This document shows, one piece after another, positions 18,488 through 29,700 of a stretch of 64,000 bases of DNA (position 1 is its first letter; each line of letters starts with the position of its first letter). The stretch spans positions 1-64,000 of the forward strand of contig JARGNR010000031.1 in the NCBI GenBank assembly GCA_029212405.1. Reading direction: 5' to 3'. The translations under genes were made by a program, and so were the position numbers. Source of the DNA: Saprospiraceae bacterium. Its GTDB lineage: Bacteria > Bacteroidota > Bacteroidia > Chitinophagales > Saprospiraceae. The notes beneath the pieces were generated by a model. The model saw nothing but the letters and a program-made list of their open reading frames with translations, had not been told where the DNA came from and searched no databases.

Positions 18488-20875
18488 TTACAACACAACC
18501 AGCCTCTCATATTCAATAGCATCATCTACATTCAGCTCTACATTAAAGATTCCCGAATCAAATTTCTTGGTTCTGATTCGTTTGGTATATACCCCACTGT
18601 TTTTAAATTCATGTTCCAGTAATGTAAAGACCGTCGCACCACTTTTGTCAGAAATAGACAACTTGACTTTTCCACCTTTGGGTAGATAAAACTGAATGAT
18701 TTGTTCATCTGAGTTTTCTACTGGTATTAGTTTCAATCCTTCAATCTTGGCGAGTTCCTGTGCTTCTTTTATTTTATCAATGATATCTTGTCTGGATTCC
18801 AAAAGTGCAACACGTTCTGCGGATTCTTCACACGTGTCGATGGCAGCTAGGAAGAGGGTGTTTTCTCCCGTTTCGAATCCCACATCTAATACAATGGATT
18901 GTCCACCAATAAAACTAACCACGTTGTCCCCTGCAATTTGACTTATTGAATTAATGTATTGTTCAGCACTGTATTTTTCTGTGAATAGAGTTGAATCTCC
19001 AAGAGTGATGCTTTCCTCTAAACAATCATTTTCATCAAAAGGAATACCAACGCATTCACAATTTGAGTCATATTTGTCATCTAACGTATAAATATCTCCA
19101 TCATCACATGCTGTACCTACCAATGGGCAGTAGACAGCGGTAAAGGCGATTTTACCTAATCCCTTGCATTCTGGATCGATGTCTAAACAGGTAATCATTA
19201 CGTATCTTGCATATGTTCCTTGAAAATCAGGACCACTAAATCCTGAATATCCGGAATTCCCTGGAGCCATTGGCCAAGTGTAACTACCATATTCGCTCCA
19301 CGATACTCCATCATCGGAATAATCTATCGCTACATTTTCGAAACCTTTCTCTGTTTCATTTAAGACGTTATAGTTCCACACCTGAGTTTGGTGCAGTTCA
19401 TGCCTTGCTCCTAAATCATACATGATCCAATGGCCTTCACTTCGCATCGGGTTTGGATTGGCTGTTGTAGTACAAGAAAGCCAGTTGTTCTCTGGATTGT
19501 TGTCCAATTGATCCGTTACACTGCACTTGTCATAAGGAACATAATTGGCAAGCGGACTATCACAATCAGGTCCAGAGCAAGGGGTACCTACACATTCACA
19601 TGCATCATTGTACATGTCATTGTTGGTAAAAATATTCCCATCATCACATACCGTATTTTCTGGAATACAAGCCACTTCACAATCATAATCATAGAAATAG
19701 AGGTCTGGGATTCGTTTCCATACACCAGCTTCGGTAAATGGAGTTTGCCAGAAAGCTGAAAAATGTTCTGATCCTGACCCATCTTTATGGTTTAATTCTA
19801 CGTAATAGTAGGTATTTGCTTCTAAATAGATAAATGAGGTGCTTTGCCAAATAAATTTGTCATGTTCTGTCATTCCAGTGCTACTTGTTAGCAGTGCTTG
19901 ATGTGCTTGTTTGTTTTCTGGGTCATCGTTTGAACTAATAAACAAAATAGCATTATAATTTCCAGTGACATTAAATTTGTAGTTGCCAGAAACGGGTACA
20001 GTCAAATAAGCTTGAATTAATGTGCCAAAATTATCTACAACATTGACCGAAGGAGTTCCAAGTTGATCAAGGGATTCACTATAATCGGGTGTGCCCGGAA
20101 AAGTAGGAGCTTCATATAAGTCATTTAAATAGCTTCCAGGAATATTGTCATATCGATAATTCAATATTTTTCCTCTTTCGCCAATACAATTATTGGTGGA
20201 AATTTTTGATCCCATACAATTACAGAAGCCATCTTCGATATCATTTTCAGTAGTACTGTCTCCATCGTTACATGCAGTGCCTTCTTCAGGACACATGTCT
20301 ACCAGACAATCGACACCTTTTAAGTAGGATGCCGTAATAATATTCCAAGTCGATGTGTCTACTAAGTCTGTTTTCCAATAGACAGTAGCATGATCCCCTC
20401 CACTTCCTTCTACATGTAAAAGTTCAAAATAATAGTTGATATTCGGTTGCAATGTGATCACATCTGAAGTTTGCTCTGGATATTCATCATGATTTGCAAT
20501 ACTGGTGTATCCAGGTAAATTGGATGCTAATGTCATATTTTCTGGATATTCATCCGTGCTTAAGAAAAACTGAGCCTTGTCATCTCCAGTCAAGTTGAAT
20601 GTCACATCAGTAGTGGATGGAACGTAGATAAAACCTCTGATTCTGCTGCCTAATTTGTTGTCATAGTTGATAGGTGTTTGCAGCCTAAATACCGGTTTAG
20701 TTAGGGAAGGTCGGGTAGGGTAATCGGGCATGGCAGTCAATTGGTCGATTTCATCATCGATTAGGCCTTGCCACAGTTCCCATTGTAATACTCCTTCTTC
20801 GCCAGGACAAATCTGGGCTGTAGTGTGGAAAGCATAAAATAGAATACAAACGATATATATGATTTTTATTTTCAT
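18488..20875 (-). CDS. Large T9SS-exported protein with PA14 and discoidin domains
   Basis: About 795 residues from the start at 20875 (MKIKIIYIVC); an ATG at 20887 is also in frame. A signal peptide ends near TTAQ. Two PA14-like ligand-binding modules (about 25-190 and 230-400; NLTGDDKAQFFLSTDEYPEN, ELLHVEGSGGDHATVYWKT) are followed by an F5/8 type C (discoidin) module (about 470-590; YDLGARHELHQTQVWN, YARYVMITC). Three short Cys-rich linkers of the form C-x-DG-(D/N)...T...C-x-C-x-G separate them. The end (KVKLSISDKSGATVFTLLE... to ERLVVL) looks like a type A T9SS sorting domain. Inferred role: surface-attached carbohydrate binding. It is last in the four-gene operon starting at 24661, eight bases after the DUF1501 gene. 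Confidence 0.83.
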   Translation of the reverse strand: MKIKIIYIVCILFYAFHTTAQICPGEEGVLQWELWQGLIDDEIDQLTAMPDYPTRPSLTKPVFRLQTPINYDNKLGSRIRGFIYVPSTTDVTFNLTGDDKAQFFLSTDEYPENMTLASNLPGYTSIANHDEYPEQTSDVITLQPNINYYFELLHVEGSGGDHATVYWKTDLVDTSTWNIITASYLKGVDCLVDMCPEEGTACNDGDSTTENDIEDGFCNCMGSKISTNNCIGERGKILNYRYDNIPGSYLNDLYEAPTFPGTPDYSESLDQLGTPSVNVVDNFGTLIQAYLTVPVSGNYKFNVTGNYNAILFISSNDDPENKQAHQALLTSSTGMTEHDKFIWQSTSFIYLEANTYYYVELNHKDGSGSEHFSAFWQTPFTEAGVWKRIPDLYFYDYDCEVACIPENTVCDDGNIFTNNDMYNDACECVGTPCSGPDCDSPLANYVPYDKCSVTDQLDNNPENNWLSCTTTANPNPMRSEGHWIMYDLGARHELHQTQVWNYNVLNETEKGFENVAIDYSDDGVSWSEYGSYTWPMAPGNSGYSGFSGPDFQGTYARYVMITCLDIDPECKGLGKIAFTAVYCPLVGTACDDGDIYTLDDKYDSNCECVGIPFDENDCLEESITLGDSTLFTEKYSAEQYINSISQIAGDNVVSFIGGQSIVLDVGFETGENTLFLAAIDTCEESAERVALLESRQDIIDKIKEAQELAKIEGLKLIPVENSDEQIIQFYLPKGGKVKLSISDKSGATVFTLLEHEFKNSGVYTKRIRTKKFDSGIFNVELNVDDAIEYERLVVL

Positions 20876-20895
20876 TTTGATGGTCATTTCTGGTT

Positions 20896-22359
20896 TTATG
20901 AAAACATTCCGATTGGACTATAATCTCCCGCAGGTGGTACGGTACAATTGCTACTAGAATAAAAATTACATAGATTTGGTAGGATGTAATCTAAATCATT
21001 TGGCGATACTCCAAACCAAAGAGCTAATTCAGCATAAAATTCATCAACAGAAGTGGTAGGTAAGATTCTACCTCTTCCGGAAAGGTTGAGGTCATTACCA
21101 TCTAATGCTAAAGAGGGATAATTTCCAAAAATCTGACCACCGTTTACAGGACCTCCCATAATCATTTGGTTGCCTCCCCAAGCGTGATCGGAGCCATTTC
21201 CATTTGTAGTAAGGGTCCGCGCAAAATCAGAAATAGTAAAAGTAACCACATCATTTTGCATTCCAATTTCTGTCAACGCATCATTAAATTCAGATAATGC
21301 ATTGCTGACCACAGGCAACATCGCGTTTTGGTTGAGAATCACATTGTCGTGATGATCCCATCCTCCTATGGTTACAAAAAATATCTGTCGATTTGCACCC
21401 AAATAGGACTTGACACTAATTGTTTCAGCAATTTTTTTCAAGTCCTTGGATAGATTTGTATCTGAGAATTCGGTAGCTAAGGGTACTATATTTCCAAATG
21501 CTTTTTGGAATACTTCTATGCTCCCAGCGGTCTGTTCAGTGAGAGACGACATTGTTCTTTCAAATATGTTATTATATTCTTGTTCAACAGCATTATTAAT
21601 AACACCATTTTTAATGTCATTCAAAAAGCCAGAATTGCTCCACCATGAGGGTAATCCATCATAGCCAATATTTGCACTTGTGGTATTGTTTGAAATGGAA
21701 TATTCGTTATATTCTTTTCCAGTTTGGAACCGATTTTTTCCTGCCAGAGAGATATTCATAGATACCTGTGGAATAGTATTCATATCTTGAAGAATATCGG
21801 CCATTCTTCCTCCAACACCTACGGCAGATCTACTCTGAGGTACTGAAGTTTGCCACTGCATGATCTGATCACTATGCGAATATAAGCCCAATGGAATCTT
21901 CTTGGTGCCAGATTGATAATCAGCTTTATTAGCTATCGGCTCAATCAATGTTCCGATGTTGGAGATAAAGGAAAGATTGTTATTATCAAACATGTCTCTC
22001 ACTTTGGTCATTCCAGCATGTACAGCAAAAGTTCGACCATTATCATCATAGTCAAGATCGATCAATTGTGCAGGGTTGGTCGCATTTTTATCCAAAGCTA
22101 AAGAGCCTCGAGTAGCCACATAGTCATCATATTCGGATGACTCAGTTGGAACGAGGACATTGTATGTATCTGCTCCACCAGCTAACAAAATACAAACCAT
22201 CGCTTTGTAATCATTCGTATTTGAAATGATATGTGGTCTTGCAGCGAGCGTGTTGATCATTCCAAGATTAAGAAAAGAAGAGAGAAATGCTGTTGAACCT
22301 ATGGCCGCACAGCTCGCTTCTCCTAAAAATGTTCTTCTAGATATTTTTCTTTTACACAT
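20896..22359 (-). CDS. DUF1501 family protein with Tat signal
   Basis: 487-residue protein with a twin-arginine signal (ISRRTFLG, R8-R9, followed by a hydrophobic stretch ending in AARP), so it is exported folded, probably with a bound metal. The family block VCILLAGGADTYNVLVP, the catalytic-like region FVTIGGWDHHDN and FTISDFARTLTTNGNGSDHAWGG are diagnostic of DUF1501, which belongs to the alkaline-phosphatase/sulfatase-like fold. No biochemical activity is established for the family. It is co-encoded with DUF1800 (four-base gap) as in many Bacteroidota and Planctomycetota, and the partner genes here suggest surface or periplasmic substrate handling. Confidence 0.88.
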   Translation of the reverse strand: MCKRKISRRTFLGEASCAAIGSTAFLSSFLNLGMINTLAARPHIISNTNDYKAMVCILLAGGADTYNVLVPTESSEYDDYVATRGSLALDKNATNPAQLIDLDYDDNGRTFAVHAGMTKVRDMFDNNNLSFISNIGTLIEPIANKADYQSGTKKIPLGLYSHSDQIMQWQTSVPQSRSAVGVGGRMADILQDMNTIPQVSMNISLAGKNRFQTGKEYNEYSISNNTTSANIGYDGLPSWWSNSGFLNDIKNGVINNAVEQEYNNIFERTMSSLTEQTAGSIEVFQKAFGNIVPLATEFSDTNLSKDLKKIAETISVKSYLGANRQIFFVTIGGWDHHDNVILNQNAMLPVVSNALSEFNDALTEIGMQNDVVTFTISDFARTLTTNGNGSDHAWGGNQMIMGGPVNGGQIFGNYPSLALDGNDLNLSGRGRILPTTSVDEFYAELALWFGVSPNDLDYILPNLCNFYSSSNCTVPPAGDYSPIGMFS

Positions 22360-22363
22360 ATGC

Positions 22364-24157
22364 TTATCTGTTTATAAGGTATTCAGGAGTTGTCATAACT
22401 AAGTAAATAGCCAGTTTGGCTCGTAATTCAAAATCATCTTCATCAGATTGGTCAAACTTTTTCAATGCTTCTATAATTGTATTGACCGTCATATCACTCA
22501 GCCTTCCCTGAGCAAGAATTAAATTCAATCGATCGACCAGAATATGTAATTTGTCATCTGTTGTATACATGATTTCAGTAGATAAATCCAATTGAGAAAT
22601 TTCGTCCTCATAAAGGGCATTATCTTCACCATTGAACAGGTCATATTCATCTGCTATATTTTCGTTGATGACAAATCTATAGAGTGAATTGATCCACCCT
22701 GTAATGGTTTGTGCATTGGTGATCTGAAACTCTGGAGCAAACAAATCGGCTTCTTCGACCGGTCCAATAGGTTGATAATCGTATTGGTAGAAATTAAAAA
22801 CACTTGGTGAAGTCAACGGCTTTTGTTCGACATATTTATAGATGTAATCCATATCATTTCTATAATTACCGCTTGTAGTCGAGGCATTGAATGCTTTATT
22901 GATTTGGAAATATCGGACAAACGGTTCTCTAAGTTTTCCAAACGTATAGTCTTCACCAGAATCGCATGATTTTGCTATCGGATCGAGCAAAATTGCTTTT
23001 ACCACAGCTTTCATATCACCTCGAACTCCTTCTCCATTATCGTTGAATTTTTGTACTACGCGCTCAACGTAGGATGGAGGTGGATTGGATGTGACCATTC
23101 TTTGAATTAATAATTTGCATATGAATGGTCCTACATTTTGATGATTGAATAAGTTGTCTAAGGCATCTGTTATATCTGCATTTCCATCTACTGGATTTCT
23201 ATCAGGGACCACAAAGTCATTGAGTAAGTATTTTTCTCCTGGTTCGTGATGCTCATTCCACATGGCCATTTGAGGAATGTAACTGGTATCTTTTAGTGCA
23301 CCTTTTCCATATTTGTCTCTGTCTGCCCAAGTTAACCCTGTGAATATTTTTGAGAATTCAATAATGTCTGAATTGTCATAGGTAGGAACTGGCAAGCCAA
23401 GGCTATCAACGATTACTGTTCCATCATCATTGAGCAGATTGAGCCCAATAGTAAATAACTGCATAATTTCACGTGCATAGTTTTCATCAGGGAATTGATT
23501 GGTTTCAATATTTGATTTATAGTTATTCATATGAGTCAAATAGACGCCCATGGATGCGTGATACGTAACTTCTTCCAATATATCCCGATAGTTGCCAAAT
23601 GCATTTTGTAGTAAAATGTCATAGAAGTCAGATAAGGCATATGGATTGTTTCCGAAATTGGATTTATCAGATATGACAACTATTTCACTTAGTGCCATGG
23701 CCACTCTTTGGCGCACATAATCATCTGTTGTCATATGGTATTGCCACCAAGAATAATCCCACATTCTTGCATTACTTCCATATTCTGGATTCCCAGTTTG
23801 ATCTTTTACATATTGATGATATTCTTTTGATTTAGTCAAAAGGGTATAGGGCATTGGAGTATTCAACTGGTTTTCTAACCAATCTTCTATACCCATATTT
23901 GTTACTGTTTCAATTTCTGCTTGATTATATCCAATGGTCGCTTGGGATAAAAATCGAGCAGCAGCATTTAAGTTGGGCAGAAAACCATCTTGATTAAGTG
24001 TGTTTTCTGGATCGAACTGGCTATCATCGCTGGATGTGATAGACACACCATCATAGCCACCAAATCCGATGACTATAGTATCTACTTGTCCGTAGGATTG
24101 AAGCACTAGCAGGAGGCAAGAAGATATCAGAAATACAATATTCATTATCTTATTCAT
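22364..24157 (-). CDS. DUF1800 family protein
   Basis: About 597 residues from the start at 24157 (MNKIMNIVFLIS); the earlier ATG at 24187 gives a less usual N terminus. Signal peptide to about LQSYGQ. The DUF1800 blocks are clear: AARFLSQATIGYNQAEIETV near residue 55, WLENQL, YHASMGVYLTHMNN, and DENYAREIMQLFTIGLN, then FICKLLIQRMVTSNPPPSYVERVV. The protein is probably periplasmic. The family's function is unknown; it is nearly always next to DUF1501, here by a four-base gap. It is preceded by a small coiled-coil protein gene in the same operon. Confidence 0.88.
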   Translation of the reverse strand: MNKIMNIVFLISSCLLLVLQSYGQVDTIVIGFGGYDGVSITSSDDSQFDPENTLNQDGFLPNLNAAARFLSQATIGYNQAEIETVTNMGIEDWLENQLNTPMPYTLLTKSKEYHQYVKDQTGNPEYGSNARMWDYSWWQYHMTTDDYVRQRVAMALSEIVVISDKSNFGNNPYALSDFYDILLQNAFGNYRDILEEVTYHASMGVYLTHMNNYKSNIETNQFPDENYAREIMQLFTIGLNLLNDDGTVIVDSLGLPVPTYDNSDIIEFSKIFTGLTWADRDKYGKGALKDTSYIPQMAMWNEHHEPGEKYLLNDFVVPDRNPVDGNADITDALDNLFNHQNVGPFICKLLIQRMVTSNPPPSYVERVVQKFNDNGEGVRGDMKAVVKAILLDPIAKSCDSGEDYTFGKLREPFVRYFQINKAFNASTTSGNYRNDMDYIYKYVEQKPLTSPSVFNFYQYDYQPIGPVEEADLFAPEFQITNAQTITGWINSLYRFVINENIADEYDLFNGEDNALYEDEISQLDLSTEIMYTTDDKLHILVDRLNLILAQGRLSDMTVNTIIEALKKFDQSDEDDFELRAKLAIYLVMTTPEYLINR

Positions 24158-24205
24158 GATAATAATTTTAATAAGAAAGCAGGTCAAAAATTTGAATGGA
24201 GGATA

Positions 24206-24661
24206 TTACAAGTCTAATTTCTTTTTGATGAGTTCCAGCTCTTGCTTTAGTTTTTTGTTTTCGTTGTCGAGTTGGATTGTATGTTGCCATAGCCACTCTA
24301 TTTGGGCTAATAATTTGGCGTCCATATCTTTTAATTCATATCCCTCTTTCACCAATTCTTTTGCAGATGGGATTTGAGGTAGATGTTTGTTGTTTTTAAT
24401 GGATAGATCGACTTCCGTCAGGCTAGGTGTACTTTCAAATGCATCATCCGACCATTCTGAAGCATCTCGAAGTGCAACTTTGACTTTTTCGGTGAGGATT
24501 CCATTTTGAACGTAGAGATTGTAGGGCCCTGGGGTAGATATTAAACTCGTATCACCTATGACTACTTTTCCGCTAGTTTTTAATAATAATATATCCTGCG
24601 ACTGAGTTGAGGATAATACAAATAGGAAAAAAATAGGTAGAAGAAACAAATGCTTTTTCAT
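24206..24661 (-). CDS. Small exported S74-tail-like coiled-coil protein
   Basis: About 151 residues from 24661 (MKKHLFLLPIFFLFV); the frame extends upstream to 24724 but the signal peptide defines the start. After cleavage near STQSQ comes a beta-rich stretch (GKVVIGD, YNLYVQNGILTEKVKVAL), then ENNKHLP-like NNKHLPQIPSAKELVKEGYE and a C-terminal coiled coil (MDAKLLAQIEWLWQHTIQLDNENKKLKQELELIKKKL). The same block ends many large Bacteroidota surface proteins of the tail-fibre/S74 type; here it stands alone, without a peptidase S74 domain. It is first in the DUF1800-DUF1501-PA14 operon. A trimeric or dimeric stalk is plausible; function unknown. Confidence 0.75.
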   Translation of the reverse strand: MKKHLFLLPIFFLFVLSSTQSQDILLLKTSGKVVIGDTSLISTPGPYNLYVQNGILTEKVKVALRDASEWSDDAFESTPSLTEVDLSIKNNKHLPQIPSAKELVKEGYELKDMDAKLLAQIEWLWQHTIQLDNENKKLKQELELIKKKLDL

Positions 24662-25001
24662 CGTTGATTTTTTAAATATTATAATTTGAGAAGTCTTAAA
24701 AGGGAATTTCTGATATATTATCAATAAAATTCATATTACCGACTCACTTTGTAAGCTGTTTTGCTTTTTAGATTATTGAAAAGCCAACTAAATACAATTA
24801 GTCCTAAATTTCTCAGTGGGATATATAAGGGTATTGTGTGGAGGGTGGGTTGAAGATGTCATATATGGTATGAAACATCGACAAGGCAAATTTAAGACAT
24901 TGACCTTTAATTCTTTCAGGGGTTTTCCTTAAAATATAAGGAATTAGATTCAGGGTTTACCCCCTAAAGTAAGCAAAAATAGCATCAATAAATATTGAAT
25001 T
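24662..25001. other. Intergenic region upstream of the DUF1800 operon
   Basis: This 340-base stretch should carry the minus-strand promoter of the operon and the end of the barrel transcript. A seven-pair inverted repeat TTCCTTA/TAAGGAA lies at 24925-24943 but lacks a T tail on the relevant strand. No TAnnTTTG box or gene seen. Confidence 0.4.
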
Positions 25002-26666
25002 CTAAAACTTAAAAAGTAGACCGCCTAAAATATTTCTTCCAAATTCTGGATAGTTACTAAATCTAAGATATTCTCTGTCGAGAAGATTGTTGGCTCTCAG
25101 CCAAATGCCTACATTATCCGTCATATTTATATCGACACCAAGGCTTAAATCAATTTGACTATTTCCTAACAATTCATTCCCGAAATTATCGATATATGAG
25201 ATCTTATCCATGAGGTTTAGGTCAGCTGAAAAAACAATTCTGTTATCCAATAATCTGACTTTTGAATATCCAGAATACTTATATTCCGGTGTATTTGGAA
25301 GACGATCTATTTCTTCTGGGGAGAAGAAATTCTGACTCACATTGGCTCCCAATGAAACATTTTTAGTCAAATTAAATTCGATATTCGCATTAATAAAAAC
25401 ATTTGTCATGTCTGTGTGCCTGACCCATAGTCTGAAATCTGCTACATCATCGTAATAGAATTGATCTTTTATATCAGCATATCCACCCATGAAATTAAAT
25501 GTGATAAAATCTTTCATTTTTCCTGAAATACCACCAAAAAACTGTTTCGAGAGCGTGGTTTTTCTAATAGGAATGAAACTGGAAACAAAAGGATTATTTA
25601 GGTAATGATTCCAAAGTGTATTTGCGATAGCTACTTGGTTTGCCCCAGCATAAATCTGTAAGTTGTTGTCCATTAAACTATAGGATGCTTTTATATCTAC
25701 GAATGGACTTGTTTGGAAGTCGTCGACAAAGATATCAGCCGCTGCATCCAACATGAAATTTCCTAATGAGAGTTGTAATCCAGGATTTGCAGAAAAAGCA
25801 TTTCGGTCGTTGGATCCACCTGTTGAAAGTGATATAGTATGCAAAGATCCATCTCCTTTGACGTAAAGGGATAAAAATGAAGAAAGTTTATTGTCAACAA
25901 AAATATTCAAACCGATACCTGCTTCATCGGAGTCCAATAGTCCATCAAGTTTGATTCGTTGTCCAGTTAATTTGAATCCATAATTGAAATTTGCATCGGT
26001 TCGTTCAATATTTTGAATTCCAATTGCTGCTTGTGTTTTTATAATGTTTCTTTCAATATCTAAGCCCTCAATAGGATCAGGACCATTTATTATTGTGGTA
26101 TCGTATAGATTTCTTCGGTCATATCCTCCTTGTAGATCCGCAGTTAATTTGTGGTTTTCTCCTAATCTATACCCAAAATTTATATTTAATTCTGACTCGT
26201 AAAATTTACGAAAGTCTACCACTTCGGAATCATCGGCCCCATAATAATGTCCTGAAACGGTGTAATCATATTCATCTCCTTTTTGGTTGTGAAAAGAGAT
26301 GTCTGCATATGGGGAGTTGAGATCTCCATAACCTAAACGACTATAAAACTTTTTTACAGGTTTGGGAGGGTCAGGATTCATCGCCAGCGGTCTGATTACA
26401 GGGTCGGGGTATTCTATATTTAATGGTACAATTGTTATGTCATAGTTATAGGTCTTCTCTACAGGGATTGTCGGTTTTATTGATGGACGTAAAAAGACCT
26501 TTTTTGCATCCATTAGATTCGCTTCAAAAGCCTTTATAACCTCTACTTGGTCTACTTCAATAACACCCGTGTTAGTGATAATTGTATCACTTTCTGTGAT
26601 TAAAGTGTCTTGCGACCAAGATGTAAATGGAATGACAAGTGCTATATATAGGATAAGATTTTTCAT
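25002..26666 (-). CDS. Plug-less TonB-receptor-like outer-membrane barrel
   Basis: About 555 residues from 26666 (MKNLILYIALVIPF); signal peptide ends near SWSQ. After a short N-terminal segment with EVDQVEVIKAFEANLMDAKK and the Pro-rich block PLNIEYPDPVIRPLAMNPDPPKPVKK, the rest is a series of amphipathic strands ending with a C-terminal aromatic (NILGGLLFKF), as in TonB-dependent receptors. The usual N-terminal plug (about 120 residues) and a TonB box are missing, so a passive or partner-gated pore is likelier. The C-terminal WLRANNLLDREYLRFSNYPEFGRNI is the family's barrel-closing block. It is 56 bases downstream of the TPR gene, and such TPR/barrel pairs recur in Bacteroidota. Confidence 0.8.
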   Translation of the reverse strand: MKNLILYIALVIPFTSWSQDTLITESDTIITNTGVIEVDQVEVIKAFEANLMDAKKVFLRPSIKPTIPVEKTYNYDITIVPLNIEYPDPVIRPLAMNPDPPKPVKKFYSRLGYGDLNSPYADISFHNQKGDEYDYTVSGHYYGADDSEVVDFRKFYESELNINFGYRLGENHKLTADLQGGYDRRNLYDTTIINGPDPIEGLDIERNIIKTQAAIGIQNIERTDANFNYGFKLTGQRIKLDGLLDSDEAGIGLNIFVDNKLSSFLSLYVKGDGSLHTISLSTGGSNDRNAFSANPGLQLSLGNFMLDAAADIFVDDFQTSPFVDIKASYSLMDNNLQIYAGANQVAIANTLWNHYLNNPFVSSFIPIRKTTLSKQFFGGISGKMKDFITFNFMGGYADIKDQFYYDDVADFRLWVRHTDMTNVFINANIEFNLTKNVSLGANVSQNFFSPEEIDRLPNTPEYKYSGYSKVRLLDNRIVFSADLNLMDKISYIDNFGNELLGNSQIDLSLGVDINMTDNVGIWLRANNLLDREYLRFSNYPEFGRNILGGLLFKF

Positions 26667-26722
26667 CTTAGTGATTTTTGATAAACGCTGATTGTAGTTC
26701 AAATTTCTCAATCTAATATATT

Positions 26723-29700
26723 TTAATTTCCAGTGGTGTCAAGTTCTAAAGTGCCATCTGGAATTTCTATTTTAATTCGATTGCTTTCTTGCTCTTTTTG
26801 TGTGATTCTGACCAGTGTTGCATTCGCGATTTTAAGAAGTTCTTCGTCATCTTTAAAGTTTTCAGCAACCGCTTCAGCAGCAGCTCTTGCATTGAGCAGA
26901 TCGCCATTTTCAATATAAATGTCCGCAAGTAGAAGTATGCTCTTAGCTATCCAAGTAGGGTAGTTGGCATTCTTTTCGTTCGCATCATTGGCAGCCTGCT
27001 CAGCTTCTTGAAAAGCGGATTGTTCAAATAAGATTTTTGCAATCATGTATCGAGATTCCGCAGCCTGATTATTGTTTGACAGTTCAGCTACTTGAGCAAA
27101 GGCAGCAGCAGCTTGTTGCAATTGTACTTTTTTGTAAGAGACTTTACCCAAGTAATACATTGCTGTTGATTTTTCATCTTTGTTTACTAAGGAATTGGTA
27201 GTTACCTTATTGGCGTAGGTGATTACATCTTCATCCTTACCTAAACGAAATGCACTTCTCATGGCACCCAATTGAGCTTGATATGCATCCTCTTGAGACG
27301 AGGTGTGACTTTCTAGAAGGGTATAATATTGTAAGGCTTTATTGAAGTTTTGGCTATGGTTATAACTTATAAGTGCCGCTTTCTTCAAGGCTCTTTCATA
27401 ATTGTCACTAATTCCTTCTTGTATGATCACTTCATAGTCTGTTAATGCCTTGGAGTAGTTTTTTAAGAGGGCATGACTCTCACCTCGATAGTATCGTGCC
27501 TCTAATCTGTAATAGCCAGCTTTGTATTTGCTCAAATACTCATTAAAGGCGTCCACGGCTTTAGCATAATTGGCATTTTGGTATTGTATTTCTCCGATTC
27601 TATAGTCCAATGAATCCTTACTAAATGCAGTTAATTCGTATCCTGGTATGGTTTGGAGGAAATTGAAATACTCTTCAGTTTTACCTAAGTCATCAATGTA
27701 AATCTCTTCTATGGAAACCAATGCTTCTTGTGATTCTTTAGGATTTGGGTTGTTCTGGAAAACACTTTTATAATAGGCCAATGCTCCTTCCATATCTCCT
27801 TGATTATAGTTAATCAATCCTAATTTTAAGTTTGCCGCGTTGATTAAATTCGATCTTCCTTTAAAATCAGTTCGTAAGGTTCGGAATGCATTTGCAGCAT
27901 TAATTGGATTTCCAACCGCAAGATAGGTGTCTCCTAACTGCCAGTACGCATCATCAGCATAGTCCGAATCAGGATTTGTTTCAATCAATTCTTCTAACGT
28001 CAAGATTTTTTCAAATGGTTGACCAACCAAGCCTTCTATCAAGCCTCTTTGATACAAAGCATAGTCATATCCATTGGCTTTTAATTGAATACTTTGATCA
28101 TAATACGTCACGGCATCATCATACATGTTTTCCTTGAATAAACAATCACCAGCTCTTAAATAGGCATCAGGGAGGATTCTATTCTTAATCGCTCCATTTT
28201 TTATCTGGGTCTGTTCTTGATTGATTAGGATTATTGTTGACTTGAACTCATCCACAGCAGACAGATACTCACCTAGCTTTAGATGATTGTAGGCATTGTA
28301 GTAGCGAGCCATATAAGGACTACTTTCTTCTGGGAGATTGGGTGCTTGTCGTTGAAATAAATGATATCTTTTATAAGAGGATATGCTCTCTTTATAATTG
28401 CCTTCTGATGCATGAAAAGCAGCTTCCCAAAATACAATTTGAGTGAGTATCGATGCATCATGTGTATACTTCATTGATTTAGCAAACATGGCTTTGGTAT
28501 CTTCTTTCTTGTTTTCTGCCAGCAATTGCAATCCTAAATTAAACGTCACTTTTTGATAAGTTTCTTCTAGCTTTTTATTGAGAGAAGGAAGAGATTCTAA
28601 TATTGAAATGGCATTTTCAAAATCACCTGTATTTACTAATATGTCGTTGATAATATCTTGTGTTTCAGCGTAGTAAGGAGAACGTTCTTCAATAGTTATT
28701 AGGATGTTTATTGCTTCTCTTTCGAATCCAAGCTCAGCAGATAATTTGCCATAATTAAAAGTGGATTCTTCTTGCATTCCTTGATCATAATTCATTTGAC
28801 TTACTTTCTTGAATGCAGCTCTAGCGGAGGACTTATCTCCTTTTTTCTCGTAGCAATCGGCTAAATAATAATTGACAACTTGCCCCAGTTTACTATCTTC
28901 CAAATTGATCTCTAGAAAATTATCTATAGCTCTATCACAGAAACCAGATTGATATTGAGCGAAGGCCAATTGATAAAATTCTTCTATGGTCAACGCATCG
29001 GTATTTGCTTCATGAAATTCAAGGTGGGGGAGTGCTTTTTCATAGTTGTTTCTTTGAAAATACGCTTGACCTAATAAGAGTCTAATTTCCTTTATTTTCT
29101 TTGTTCCAGGCTGACGAATTACGTTTTCACCATAGTTTAATAGTTGGTCAAAATTTTCTTCCGCAAAATAGATTTGTGAGATGTAATAGGGGATTTGTTC
29201 TCTGTATACAGAATTACTTTCGACGCGTTGAAAACTTTTTATGGCACCTTTATAATCACCGGCAAAGTATTCACACATCCCGTAGTAATAATTTGTAGGG
29301 TAGAAGAATCTATTTTGAAGATCTTTGGTATAGCTAAAATTATATTGAGCTTCATTAAATTCTTTTCGCACAAAGTGGCAATACCCTTTTTTGAAAACTA
29401 CCTCAGACATTTTTAATTCTGCTACTTCATCGATATCAATCTTGTCAAAATACTCAATGCACTTTACATACTGTTTTTCATTATAATAATAATCTCCCAT
29501 TTCAAATATAGCATTCACTAAAAGAGGATTTGGATGATGGTTTTCTATGAATTTAGCCATGGCAGATTCCGCTTCAGGAAGATCAAGCCTTAAAGCTGAA
29601 ATGTGGTAAAGAGATTGTGCATCTATATTATAAATGGCATTGGTTTCCGAATCCGGGAGAAATCTGTTTTCATAGAGAAATAGTTCAAGACTTTCAATAG

